Counted from the first letter of the stretch, positions 8,168-15,803 are shown. The stretch is 64,000 nt of DNA from Olleya aquimaris (GCF_003259525.1 NZ_QLLO01000002.1:1-64000), one strand, 5' to 3'. Numbers and translations: made by a program. The notes: generated by a model from the letters alone, not told the origin.

Positions 8168-8282
8168 TGTAATTACTTATGATGACTTTCTTTCTAGGTG
8201 TGGTTACCTAATTGAAACGAGTAGTAATTATCATATTTTTGGTTGGTTAGTATGAAAAAGCATCCTTTTAGGATGCTTTTTC
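8168..8282 (+). ncRNA. Candidate structured small RNA, copy 2
   Basis: About 115 nt, paralogous to the RNA at 7975. The closing stem is TGTAATTACT (8168-8177) with AGTAATTA-T-CA (8223-8233). The inner hairpin is TAGGT-GTGGTT-ACCTA (8195-8210). The terminator is AAAAAGCATCC-TTTTA-GGATGCTTTTT. Compared with copy 1, paired positions change together (C-G to T-A in the closing stem, A-T to T-A in the inner hairpin, C-G to T-A in the terminator), while the loop GTGGTT and the single-stranded blocks are unchanged. That pattern indicates selection on RNA structure. Confidence 0.72.
8255..8282 (+). terminator. Terminator of RNA copy 2
   Basis: Perfect stem AAAAAGCATCC / GGATGCTTTTT around TTTTA. It lies 23 bp from the end of the converging hydrolase gene. 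Confidence 0.88.
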
Positions 8283-8304
8283 TGTTTTATTAAGTGTAGT
8301 TTGA

Positions 8305-9231
8305 TTATTTGTTGATAAACAAAACTATGCTATCAATAAGCTCTGGTGCTAAAGGTCTTTGTGATTCGTTATAAGATTTAGAATTGTCTAAATCGCCACC
8401 AATAATTGTTACTAGCACATGATTCATGTTTTCAATAATCTTTAATTCTGCTTTTGGTGATGCTTCTTTTAAAAGCAAAGCTTCAGCTTCACTTACTTGT
8501 AAATCTTTGGTTCCGTTAATGATTAATGAAGGCATGTCTAAAGTCTTCATTATTTCAGTTGGATTATAGGTCATCCAATTCATTATAAATTTCTGAACAT
8601 CTAGATTAAAGATTGAAGATAGTGCCAATGGGTAATCTGTAGTTGTTTTTCCTTCCTTTAAAATTTTAAACACACGTTTAGTGTCTTCTGTAAATTGCGG
8701 AGCAGTTTTTTCTACTTGTTCTAAAATAACATTATCTATAGTTTGACCAGCTCCTGCTAAGGATACAAAACCATCTGCTTTACCTTTTGCAGCAAGCATA
8801 CCAACCAAACTACCTTGACTATGTCCTACGACAAATATTTTATTATACTTGTTTTGCTGTTTAAAGTAGTCAATAACAGAGGACGCATCTGTAACAAAGT
8901 CGTCAAACATAATGTCTTTATCCACCTTGTTTTCTCGTATTTGTTTTACAACGCGTTTATCATATCTAAAGGTTGCAATATTATTAGTAGTTAAACCAAT
9001 TGCTAGTTTTTTTAGGGTATTACTTTTTAAAAAATTCTGATTTCCGTTTCTATCTGTCGGTCCAGATCCAGCAATTATAATAGCTAGATTAGGCTTGTCA
9101 GTATTATTTGGAAGTAATAATGTACCTTCTATATGCTTATTTATAACTAGGTCTTGAGAAGAATAATCCTGTTCTTGAGCAATTACTGAAACAGAAAACA
9201 AGGTAATAAATACTAGAAAATAGGTTTTCAT
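8305..9231 (-). CDS. Secreted or periplasmic alpha/beta hydrolase
   Basis: 308 residues with a signal peptide (about 18 residues, ending VIAQ). Alpha/beta-hydrolase fold: oxyanion segment IIIAGSGPTDRNGNQ, nucleophile elbow GHSQGS (S138), acid region SLIINGTKDLQVS and catalytic histidine in NMNHVL. This is the dienelactone-hydrolase/prolyl-oligopeptidase-like S9 type that Bacteroidota export. The natural substrate (ester or peptide) cannot be inferred. It stands alone, with long noncoding stretches on both sides. Confidence 0.88.
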   Translation of the reverse strand: MKTYFLVFITLFSVSVIAQEQDYSSQDLVINKHIEGTLLLPNNTDKPNLAIIIAGSGPTDRNGNQNFLKSNTLKKLAIGLTTNNIATFRYDKRVVKQIRENKVDKDIMFDDFVTDASSVIDYFKQQNKYNKIFVVGHSQGSLVGMLAAKGKADGFVSLAGAGQTIDNVILEQVEKTAPQFTEDTKRVFKILKEGKTTTDYPLALSSIFNLDVQKFIMNWMTYNPTEIMKTLDMPSLIINGTKDLQVSEAEALLLKEASPKAELKIIENMNHVLVTIIGGDLDNSKSYNESQRPLAPELIDSIVLFINK

Positions 9232-9570
9232 ATAATAAATGTTTTAAATGTTTATTCAAATAAAATGCCAATATGGATTTAATGCTAATCAAATTTACAT
9301 TAAATTTTTAAGCGAATGGATTAAATTACATTGAATAAAAATGTGTTTTTAAACGATTTTAAGTACAATTTAATCGGTAAATGTTAAAATTTTATGCATT
9401 TCATCGATTTTTAATGTTTTTTATCGCAACCAATGAGAATAAGTTTTATGTTTGATATGTACTAAGAATTACATACTTTTTAGTTCAATGGATTAATTAA
9501 TTAATATTTGCATCCGTTAAGTTGATATAGAGACCCTAAATCTAACCTAATACAAAAGATGCCAAATAGC

Positions 9571-9602
9571 AAAAAGCCAAGGTTGAGGGACCTTGGCTTT
9601 TA
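9571..9602. terminator. Bidirectional terminator
   Basis: Stem AAAAGCCAAGGT / ACCTTGGCTTTT with a six-base loop, with A before and T after. It can end the minus-strand alkB transcript or a short plus-strand RNA starting near 9510. Confidence 0.8.
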
Positions 9603-9610
9603 TGTTTTTA

Positions 9611-9659
9611 AAACCCAAACTTTTAAAGCACGCAGTGCGCATAAAAGTTTGTTGGTTTT
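9611..9659. repeat. Long imperfect inverted repeat
   Basis: Arms AAACCCAAACTTTTA and TAAAAGTTTGTTGGTTTT enclose a GC-rich core GCAC-GCA-GTGC. It lies in the 3' untranslated part of alkB. It could fold as an RNA hairpin or be a protein-binding palindrome. Confidence 0.7.
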
Positions 9660-9724
9660 TAAAATCTCGTTTTTGTTTCGGGATTTCATCCACACATTTA
9701 TGGTTAAAACCTAATGTTTTATTC

Positions 9725-10315
9725 TTATTTAATGACTCTAAACGTTAAATTAATTCTAGGCTTCACTACCTTTTTTGTTTTTGCAATTTGATGCAACCAA
9801 TGGTGTTGGGTTTCGCCTTTCATTAACAGTAGACTGCCATGTTCTAGTAATAGTTTATGTTTTAAGTTTTTATTTCTGTGTTTTAAATTAAAGTATCTGG
9901 CTTCACCAAAGCTTACCGAAGCGATTGTTGGATTTTTACCCAATTCTTTTTCGTTATCTGCATGCCAACCGTTACTATCTTGTCCATCTCTGTATAAATT
10001 TGCAAGACAGGTGGTAAAAGTTTTCTCAACGTGTTGTTCAACTCGTTGTTTAATTTCGCTTAAAGCGGAATTAAATACGTGTGGATGCATTGTTATATTA
10101 GAATAGCTATAGGGTTTGTTGTTATCTGCAAACAAAGCAGTTAGTCTAGGCTGTGCGTAGGTTTTTCCAAAAATTGTTATATCATCTTGTTGCCAAGGGA
10201 TGTCATTTAATAACACTTTATAAAACTGATTTGCTTCTTCTTGATTAAAAAAGTTAGGAAAGTAGCTTATTTCTGCATCTGGTAAATTCAGCTTTATTTC
10301 TTCATTAAATAGCAT
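9725..10315 (-). CDS. alkB: AlkB-type Fe(II)/2-oxoglutarate dioxygenase
   Basis: 196 residues. The family reverses alkyl lesions such as 1-methyladenine and 3-methylcytosine by oxidative demethylation. Iron ligands are H118 and D120 (NGWHADNE) and H175 in HHWLHQI. The 2-oxoglutarate-binding arginine lies in KPRINLTFR. Substrate-binding features PRLTALF and ISYFPNFF also fit the ALKBH2-like branch common in Bacteroidota. It is cytoplasmic with no signal peptide. It diverges from the VanX-like gene, with 53 bp between the two starts. Confidence 0.93.
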   Translation of the reverse strand: MLFNEEIKLNLPDAEISYFPNFFNQEEANQFYKVLLNDIPWQQDDITIFGKTYAQPRLTALFADNNKPYSYSNITMHPHVFNSALSEIKQRVEQHVEKTFTTCLANLYRDGQDSNGWHADNEKELGKNPTIASVSFGEARYFNLKHRNKNLKHKLLLEHGSLLLMKGETQHHWLHQIAKTKKVVKPRINLTFRVIK

Positions 10316-10368
10316 GACAATCTTTAGTTGATTTTTATTTTTTAAATTTAGCCTATAAATAATTAATC

Positions 10369-11034
10369 ATGAAGTTTAGCCTAGCACTTTTACTAACATT
10401 TTTTACTACTATTTGTTTTGCACAATTACGTGAAGGATTTGTTTATGCTCAGGATATTATTGAAGATTTAGCAGTAGAATTAAGGTATTGTAACGACAAT
10501 AATTTTGTTGGACAACAAATAGATGGTTATCATAAAGAAGTGGTTATAATGACCTCTCAAGCAGCTTCTGCTTTACAAAAGGTACAAGACACTTTAAAAA
10601 AACAAGGGTTAGGGCTTAAAATTTTTGACGCGTATAGACCGCAACGTGCAGTTAACCACTTTGTGCGATGGGCAAAACAGGTTAATGATACCCTTAAAAA
10701 ACAAGAGTATTATCCAAATGTAGATAAGCGACATCTGTTTAAAAAGGGCTATATCGCTTCAAAATCTAGACATAGTAGTGGTAGTACTTTAGATATAACT
10801 ATTATCAATCTTGAAACAGGAGAAGAGTTAGATATGGGCACACCTTATGACTTTTTTGGTCCAGAATCGTGGGTTGAAAATAAAAACTTAACTAAGCAAC
10901 AACAAGCTAACAGACAATTATTGCAAAAAGTGATGTTGTCTAATGGTTTTAGAAATTATCCGCAAGAATGGTGGCACTTTACATTAAGAGGAGAGCCTTA
11001 TCGTAATCAATATTTTGATTTTCCAGTAGAGTAG
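10369..11034 (+). CDS. D-alanyl-D-alanine dipeptidase (VanX/DdpX family, peptidase M15D)
   Basis: 221 residues with a signal peptide ending near CFA-Q. It is a zinc dipeptidase that cleaves D-Ala-D-Ala. Zinc ligands are H135 and D142 in SRHSSGSTLD and H203 in EWWHF, with E200 as the general base. The transition-state arginine is in DAYRPQRA. The periplasmic location suggests a role in recycling cell-wall D-Ala-D-Ala for nutrition rather than vancomycin resistance, since no vanHA genes are near. It is a single gene, divergent from alkB. Confidence 0.92.
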   Translation: MKFSLALLLTFFTTICFAQLREGFVYAQDIIEDLAVELRYCNDNNFVGQQIDGYHKEVVIMTSQAASALQKVQDTLKKQGLGLKIFDAYRPQRAVNHFVRWAKQVNDTLKKQEYYPNVDKRHLFKKGYIASKSRHSSGSTLDITIINLETGEELDMGTPYDFFGPESWVENKNLTKQQQANRQLLQKVMLSNGFRNYPQEWWHFTLRGEPYRNQYFDFPVE

Positions 11035-11089
11035 GCTAAAGGCTAATTTGCTACAAAGTAGTACTAAAAGCCAAGAGCTAACAGCTTAA

Positions 11090-11461
11090 CTAGACGTGTT
11101 GATCTATTAAAATAGCATTTCCATCTGGATCCAAAACCACAAAACTAGCTGGACCAGAAGTGTTTTCATCAGCTTCTGTAACAAAAGGGACGTTGTGTTG
11201 CTTTAAATGTTTTTGGATGCTTCTAACATCGTCAAAATCTTCTAATTTATTAGCACTTTCATCCCAACCAGGATTAAAGGTTAAAATGTTATTGTCAAAC
11301 ATTCCTTGAAATAATCCAACTAAAGCGTTGCCATTTTTCATGATTAAATAATTTTTTTCGGGTTGTCCTGCAAACACACTAAATCCTAAATTTTCGTAAA
11401 AAGCTTTAGAGGTATTTAAATCTTTAACTGCAAGACTTATTGAGAAGGCTCCTAATTTCAT
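11090..11461 (-). CDS. VOC (glyoxalase/bleomycin resistance) family protein
   Basis: 123 residues forming two beta-alpha-beta3 modules. SISLAVKDLNTSKAFYENLGFSV opens module one (only the SLAVKDLNTSKAFYENLG core is diagnostic). FVVLDPDGNAILIDQ ends module two with the usual acidic metal position. The family includes glyoxalases, dioxygenases and antibiotic-binding proteins, so the substrate is unknown. It is a lone gene. Confidence 0.85.
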   Translation of the reverse strand: MKLGAFSISLAVKDLNTSKAFYENLGFSVFAGQPEKNYLIMKNGNALVGLFQGMFDNNILTFNPGWDESANKLEDFDDVRSIQKHLKQHNVPFVTEADENTSGPASFVVLDPDGNAILIDQHV

Positions 11462-11610
11462 AAGGTTGTAAATTTTAAGTTAGTTGTCTGGAAAGTTATG
11501 AAATTTTTTGGAGTGTACTTTTTAAGTTTTAATAATTTAAACTATAGTGAATGAATTAATTATATAACATACTTTACATATTAGAAATTAAAATTCAGAG
11601 TATTTAAATC

Positions 11611-11636
11611 AAAAAAGCACTCCGAAGAGTGCTTTT
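11611..11636 (-). terminator. Terminator of the PPIase fusion gene
   Basis: Read on the minus strand: AAAAGCACTC, TTCG, GAGTGCTTTTTT. The stem is perfect, capped by a stable TTCG tetraloop, with a T run 24 bp after the stop codon. Confidence 0.92.
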
Positions 11637-11659
11637 CAAAAATTTATATTTTAAGAAAT

Positions 11660-12877
11660 TTATTTTTTCTCTAATCCTACAATTTCTAAATCAAAAATGA
11701 TATTAGCATTAGGTGGTATTGGTCCATTTCCTGAAGCGCCATAGCCTAAATAACTTGGTACAAATATTCTGGCTTTGTCACCAATATCCATATTTAACAT
11801 AGCTTCTCTAAATCCTGGGACCAAAGTTGCAGACTCATTATAAGGCATACCAAATGGTTTGTAAGCGCCTTGTTTGTCTGCATCTTCATTATATTGGTTA
11901 GCTTTTTTAGCGTCCTCAGCTCTGGTAGTCCAGAAAAAAGTTCCGTTTTCTAAGTAACCTGTACAATCTATCAATACTCTGTCTGATGCTTTTGGTGTCA
12001 CACCATTAGGTTTAGCATCTAAAATCATCACTAATCCAGTTGAAAACTCTTTAACTTCTCCTTTTTTATCAGCATTGTCTTTAATAAACTTATCTGCTGC
12101 TTCTTTAGCTTGAGCTTTCATTTTTTCTTGCATTTCTGCTTTTAGGTCTTCTAATTTTTGTGGTAGTAATGGTTCTTGCTCTGTAAATACTTTTGCTGCA
12201 TCAAAAGCTTTAGCGTCTTTTCCTTTACGGATAATATTAACTTGTTGCATCACAACGTCGTCAACAGGTGTGGTCCCTCTAGGTCCAGCAACTGGTACAT
12301 TAGAAATAGTGTCTTGTACATCTAGTCCTAAAACTAATTCTCCAAACACAGGATGACAACTAGTTCTTGGTGCATTACAATTTTTTAAACTTCCATCTGC
12401 TAAAAAGGCGTCCAAGTTTGTTCTTGGGACTTCTGTTATAAAAAACTGACTTCCATTAGTATTAACTCCACCTGAATTAGCCATAGATAAAATTCCTGCT
12501 TTATTGTGACTTAATGATGGGTCAAACTCGCTATAAAACTTAAATCCTGCGCTTCCCATTCCTGTTCCAGTTGGGTCACCACCTTGTATCATAAATTTGT
12601 CCATTACACGATGAAAAATTACTCCATTGTAAAATGGTTTTCCTTTTAATGTGTCTGCTAACTTTGGGTGTGTCCCTTCGGCTAAACCAACAAAATTGGC
12701 TACGGTTACTGGTACTTTATCGTAATATAATTTGGCTACCATAGTTCCGTAATTGGTTACAATTTCGGCATATAATCCTTCCTCTAAATCTGGGTATTTA
12801 TCTTGGCAAGACGTGCTAGATAGGCTTACCATAAGTGCAATAATTATTAATTTCATTGTGTTAAATAAATTATTCAT
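11660..12877 (-). CDS. Cyclophilin-FKBP fusion peptidyl-prolyl isomerase (lipoprotein)
   Basis: 405 residues. The signal peptide ends in a lipobox-like STSC (C24). M8 (12856) is an equally good start for that signal. Residues about 30-220 form a cyclophilin domain (FHRVMDKFMIQGGDPTGTG, MANSGGVNTNGSQFF). A charged helical linker (about 225-270) leads to an FKBP domain (about 285-405, with VLIDCTGYLENG, FVPSYLGYGASG and PPNANIIFDLEIVG). Two unrelated isomerase folds in one chain correspond to the dual-family immunophilins described for a few bacteria and protists. It lies 21 bp downstream of gldI and is probably cotranscribed. It likely helps fold periplasmic or outer-membrane proteins. Confidence 0.93.
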   Translation of the reverse strand: MNNLFNTMKLIIIALMVSLSSTSCQDKYPDLEEGLYAEIVTNYGTMVAKLYYDKVPVTVANFVGLAEGTHPKLADTLKGKPFYNGVIFHRVMDKFMIQGGDPTGTGMGSAGFKFYSEFDPSLSHNKAGILSMANSGGVNTNGSQFFITEVPRTNLDAFLADGSLKNCNAPRTSCHPVFGELVLGLDVQDTISNVPVAGPRGTTPVDDVVMQQVNIIRKGKDAKAFDAAKVFTEQEPLLPQKLEDLKAEMQEKMKAQAKEAADKFIKDNADKKGEVKEFSTGLVMILDAKPNGVTPKASDRVLIDCTGYLENGTFFWTTRAEDAKKANQYNEDADKQGAYKPFGMPYNESATLVPGFREAMLNMDIGDKARIFVPSYLGYGASGNGPIPPNANIIFDLEIVGLEKK

Positions 12878-12898
12878 TGTATTAAATTGGGTTTAATT

Positions 12899-13441
12899 CT
12901 AATCTTTTTGGGTTATCGAATGTACAGAAACTTCACAAATTATTGGAATGTTGGTTCCTATTTTATTTTCATCTCCATAATAACCATAAGCTTTTTGAGA
13001 TGGGAAAATAAACGTAGCAGTTTCACCAGCTTGCATTAATTTTAAACCTTCACGAAGTCCACTAAACAACTCTTGTTGGTCCATTGCATAGTGTTGTGTT
13101 TGAAGTTCTTCTTTAGTGTAAATAGTGTTTCCGTTTAGGTCTTTAACGTTGTAGTCAAACTTTACAAGGTCGCCAAACTCTGGAGTAGCTGTACTATCTT
13201 CAACTTTAGTATTATAATAATACCAAAATCCGTTACCTGATGTTTGATAATTATTTTCTGGTTGCTTAGCCATAATAGCTTCAATAACCTCTGTTTCTTT
13301 TTGGTTTAATGCTTTGTTGCGTTCAACAGATTCATTAATAAAAGACCCGGAATTTACAGAAACAGGTTTACGGGCTTCAGGTGTTTTACAACCTAAAACT
13401 GTGCTTAATAATACTATTAAAATAACTAGGTTACGCTTCAT
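12899..13441 (-). CDS. gldI: Gliding-motility-associated FKBP-type lipoprotein GldI
   Basis: 180 residues from the ATG at 13441. The upstream in-frame ATG at 13486 would put 15 extra residues before the signal peptide MKRNLVILIVLLSTVLGC and is rejected. The lipobox is VLGC. The mature N-terminus (KTPEARKPV, then GSFINESVERNK) is typical of GldI. The FKBP domain covers about 75-175 (ELFSGLREGLKLMQAGE, FIFPSQKAYGYYG). GldI is needed for gliding in Flavobacterium, presumably by folding T9SS/Gld proteins. The start overlaps the DHH gene by 11 bp, and the PPIase fusion follows. Confidence 0.92.
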   Translation of the reverse strand: MKRNLVILIVLLSTVLGCKTPEARKPVSVNSGSFINESVERNKALNQKETEVIEAIMAKQPENNYQTSGNGFWYYYNTKVEDSTATPEFGDLVKFDYNVKDLNGNTIYTKEELQTQHYAMDQQELFSGLREGLKLMQAGETATFIFPSQKAYGYYGDENKIGTNIPIICEVSVHSITQKD

Positions 13442-14450
13442 GTAATGCAATGTTGTATTGTGGTAATATACTAATAAATTTTTCAACGGTTTTATCTAGA
13501 GTCGTGTCACTTTTTCCCCCTGCAGCATTGGTATGTCCTCCTCCTTCAAAGTGCGCTCTAGACATTTCATTTACAGAAAAATCACCTTTAGATCGTAATG
13601 AAATTTTAATAATGCCTTGCTGCAAATCTTCAATAAAAATAGCTGCTAAAACAACGTTGTTTAATGATAAGGCGTAATTTACAAATCCTTCTGTATCTCC
13701 TTTTTTATAATCAAACTGCTGTAATTCTTGTTGTGATAAAGTAATATATGCAGCTCTAGATTCTGGTACAACTTTTAGATTACTTAGCGCACAACCTAAC
13801 AGTTGCATACGGTTATAGCTATTAGTGTCATACACTTGATTATGTATCATTGTATTATCTGCACCTTTATCTATTAAACTAGCAATTATCCTATGGGTTG
13901 CACTGGTTGTTGATCTAAATCTGAAAGATCCAGTATCTGTCATAATACCAACGTAAATGGCAGTTGCAATATTGCTATCAATGATTTTTAAACCATCTAA
14001 ATAGTCAATAAAATTATAAATCATCTCACACGTAGAGCTCATACTAACATCACTATAAGTGTATTTGGCAAACCCATCGGGTTGTTGATGGTGATCAATC
14101 ATTACTTTTAATGCTGTATTATTGGTTAAAACAGTTTCCATGTTTCCCGTTCTGTGAAACGCATTAAAGTCTAAAGCAAAAATAAGATCTGCTTCATCTA
14201 ATTTTTGATTGCAATCTTCCTGCTGAGATTCATATTTTAATATTAAATCCTGACCTGGTATCCATTTTAGAAAATCTGGATAGTCATTTGGTACAATAAC
14301 AGTAGCTAAATGGTTAGTTTTTGTTAGGTAATGAAACAACGCTAAACTAGAGCCAATAGCATCTCCATCTGGATTTTTATGACTAACTATTACAATTTTT
14401 TTAGGCGAATTAAGTAGCGATTTTAATTCTGAAATTTCTTGTGTATTCAT
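13431..14450 (-). CDS. nrnA: DHH/DHHA1 family phosphoesterase (NrnA-like oligoribonuclease / pAp phosphatase)
   Basis: 339 residues. DHH motifs: NPDGDAIGSSLAL (motif I), ALDFNAFHRTG (II), DHHQQPDG (III, the DHH triad) and STCEMIYNF. The DHHA1 domain carries GGGHTNAAGG near residue 305. NrnA-type enzymes degrade RNA dinucleotides and short oligos and dephosphorylate 3'-phosphoadenosine 5'-phosphate. Bacteroidota lack Orn, so this is a good candidate for the nanoRNase. It leads the minus-strand operon DHH-gldI-PPIase and diverges from ndk. Confidence 0.9.
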   Translation of the reverse strand: MNTQEISELKSLLNSPKKIVIVSHKNPDGDAIGSSLALFHYLTKTNHLATVIVPNDYPDFLKWIPGQDLILKYESQQEDCNQKLDEADLIFALDFNAFHRTGNMETVLTNNTALKVMIDHHQQPDGFAKYTYSDVSMSSTCEMIYNFIDYLDGLKIIDSNIATAIYVGIMTDTGSFRFRSTTSATHRIIASLIDKGADNTMIHNQVYDTNSYNRMQLLGCALSNLKVVPESRAAYITLSQQELQQFDYKKGDTEGFVNYALSLNNVVLAAIFIEDLQQGIIKISLRSKGDFSVNEMSRAHFEGGGHTNAAGGKSDTTLDKTVEKFISILPQYNIALHEA

Positions 14451-14487
14451 AGCAGACGAATATACAAATTTTTAATAATGGATAATA

Positions 14488-14517
14488 TTGTTTTTCTTAA
14501 TAAATACCTTACTTTTG
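14488..14517 (+). promoter_or_regulatory. Promoter of ndk
   Basis: TTG at 14488-14490, a 19-bp spacer, then TACTTTTG at 14510-14517 (TAnnTTTG). It leaves an untranslated leader of about 70 nt. Confidence 0.65.
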
Positions 14518-14526
14518 CACAAAATT

Positions 14527-14565
14527 AACAAGCACGTTTTTAAATAGTAATTGGGCTTGTTTTTT
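14527..14565 (+). promoter_or_regulatory. Attenuator-like hairpin in the ndk leader
   Basis: AACAAGC (14527-14533) pairs with GCTTGTT (14555-14561), and a T run follows before the ndk ATG. The 21-base loop is long, so this is only a possible attenuator. Confidence 0.35.
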
Positions 14566-14594
14566 AAATGAATTAGATAACATAAAATTAAAAA

Positions 14595-15014
14595 ATGGCA
14601 ACTAACAGAACATTTACAATGCTTAAGCCTGACTCTGTTGAAAAAGGGCATATTGGCGCAATCTTAGAAAAAATTAACGCTTCAGGTTTTAGAATCGTTG
14701 CAATGAAATTAACACAAATGACAAAGCAAGATGCCGAAGCATTTTATGCAATACATAACGAAAGACCATTTTTTGGTGAGTTGGTAGAGTATATGACACG
14801 TGGTCCTATTGTTGCAGCAATTTTAGAAAAAGAAAACGCAGTTGAGGATTTTAGAACCTTAATTGGTGCCACTAATCCTGCAGATGCAGCAGAAGGGACT
14901 ATCCGTAAGTTGTATGCAGCTTCTATCGGAGAAAATGCAGTACACGGAAGTGATAGCGATGAGAATGCAGCTATTGAAGGTGCTTTCCATTTTTCTGGAC
15001 GCGAGATGTTTTAA
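14595..15014 (+). CDS. ndk: Nucleoside-diphosphate kinase
   Basis: 139 residues, the normal length. It transfers the terminal phosphate from NTPs to NDPs through a phosphohistidine, here H117 in [12 protein letters not shown]. Other family motifs: RTFTMLKPD at the start, the Kpn-loop region around [18 protein letters not shown], and [11 protein letters not shown]. It is cytoplasmic and monocistronic, with a clear promoter and terminator, and diverges from the DHH-gldI operon. Confidence 0.97.
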   Translation: MATNRTFTMLKPDSVEKGHIGAILEKINASGFRIVAMKLTQMTKQDAEAFYAIHNERPFFGELVEYMTRGPIVAAILEKENAVEDFRTLIGATNPADAAEGTIRKLYAASIGENAVHGSDSDENAAIEGAFHFSGREMF

Positions 15015-15035
15015 GCTTAAAACGATATAGAATTA

Positions 15036-15066
15036 AAAAATCCAGCGTTTAGCTGGATTTTTTTTG
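15036..15066 (+). terminator. Terminator of ndk
   Basis: AAAAATCCAGC, loop GTTTA, GCTGGATTTTT with a T tract, about 20 bp after the stop codon. Confidence 0.9.
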
Positions 15067-15088
15067 TTTACAAGTGTTATTAAACAAT

Positions 15089-15116
15089 AAAAGCCTCTCC
15101 AATTGGAGAGGCTTTT
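15089..15116 (-). terminator. Terminator of the downstream cold-shock gene
   Basis: Perfect 12-bp stem AAAAGCCTCTCC / GGAGAGGCTTTT around AATT. On the minus strand it follows the csp stop at 15141. Together with the ndk terminator it insulates the converging genes. Confidence 0.85.
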
Positions 15117-15140
15117 ACTTTTAAAGATATATACTAGTCG

Positions 15141-15332
15141 TTAAACAACTTTAACGTTAACTGCGTTTAATCCTTTTTTACCTTCTTGTAAGTCGAATTC
15201 TACATCGTCACCCTCACGGACTTCGTCGATTAATCCTGAAATGTGTACAAAATGGTCTTTGTCTACACCTTCTTCTGTTATGAAACCAAAACCTTTAGCG
15301 TCATTGAAGAATTTTACTGTGCCTTTACTCAT
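15141..15332 (-). CDS. Cold-shock domain protein, copy 1
   Basis: 63 residues, one OB-fold cold-shock domain. RNP1 is KGFGFITEE and RNP2 is DHFVHISGL, so it binds single-stranded RNA/DNA and acts as an RNA chaperone. It ends KGLNAVNVKVV. It is a close paralog of the gene at 15500-15691 and differs at few positions. It has its own terminator. A weak -7-like CATCTTTG lies on the minus strand near 15377-15384, giving a leader of about 40 nt. Confidence 0.96.
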   Translation of the reverse strand: MSKGTVKFFNDAKGFGFITEEGVDKDHFVHISGLIDEVREGDDVEFDLQEGKKGLNAVNVKVV

Positions 15333-15436
15333 TGTAATAAAATTTAATATTAATTATTTAATTGGTTGCAAAGATGGTGCCATTAAATTTAATAATCGCT
15401 ATTTATTTGGTTTATTTTCAATTATTTACGTTTTGA

Positions 15437-15474
15437 CACAAAAAAAGCCTTTCCATATGGAAAGGCTTTTGTGT
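15437..15474 (-). terminator. Terminator between the two cold-shock genes
   Basis: ACACAAAA..GCCTTTCC / GGAAAGGC..TTTTGTGT around ATAT, a long near-perfect palindrome. On the minus strand it follows the upstream csp gene, so the two copies are transcribed separately. Confidence 0.88.
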
Positions 15475-15499
15475 AAAGATTGAAATAGAAAATATATAA

Positions 15500-15691
15500 T
15501 TATACTACTTTTACATTTACTGCGTTCATACCTTTTCTTCCTTCTTGTAAGTCGAATTCTACAGTATCTCCTTCACGAACTTCGTCGATAAGTCCAGAGA
15601 TGTGTACGAAATGGTCTTTGTCTGATCCTTCTTCAGTTATAAAACCGAATCCTTTTGAATCATTGAAAAATTTTACTGTGCCTTGAGCCAT
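15500..15691 (-). CDS. Cold-shock domain protein, copy 2
   Basis: 63 residues from the ATG at 15691 (MAQGTVKFFND). A longer frame to 15772 would place 27 unrelated residues in front and would run through the promoter, so it is rejected. RNP1 is KGFGFITEE and RNP2 is DHFVHISGL. It ends KGMNAVNVKVV. It is a tandem duplicate of the gene at 15141, separated by a terminator. The pair probably differ in regulation rather than activity. Confidence 0.95.
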   Translation of the reverse strand: MAQGTVKFFNDSKGFGFITEEGSDKDHFVHISGLIDEVREGDTVEFDLQEGRKGMNAVNVKVV

Positions 15692-15723
15692 TGTAATAAA
15701 AAAATTTGTTAATAATAGTTTCA

Positions 15724-15731
15724 AAGATAGA
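15724..15731 (-). promoter_or_regulatory. -7 box for cold-shock copy 2
   Basis: On the minus strand TATCTTTG (TAnnTTTG), 32 bp before the ATG at 15691. Confidence 0.5.
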
Positions 15732-15803
15732 ATATATAATGTTAATTGAACATTATTTTTAAAATATTTCAAAAAAATATTTGCATTCTTGAATTTTTTT
15801 CAA

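Larger units (their letters stand above)
9232..9724. other. 493-bp intergenic region
   Basis: The very AT-rich part 9232-9500 presumably carries the hydrolase promoter on the minus strand, but I see no clear box. Two similar stretches, AATGGATTAAATTACATT (near 9316) and CAATGGATTAATTAATTAAT (near 9488), are noted. A bidirectional terminator (9571-9602) and a long inverted repeat (9611-9659) follow. No reading frame of note is present. Confidence 0.6.

Noticed and set aside
10369-11034. Vancomycin resistance gene vanX
   Set aside because: A signal peptide and lack of vanH/vanA partners point to a wall-recycling dipeptidase.
15692-15772. Longer N-terminus for cold-shock copy 2
   Set aside because: The extension is unrelated to cold-shock proteins and covers the -7 box at 15724-15731.
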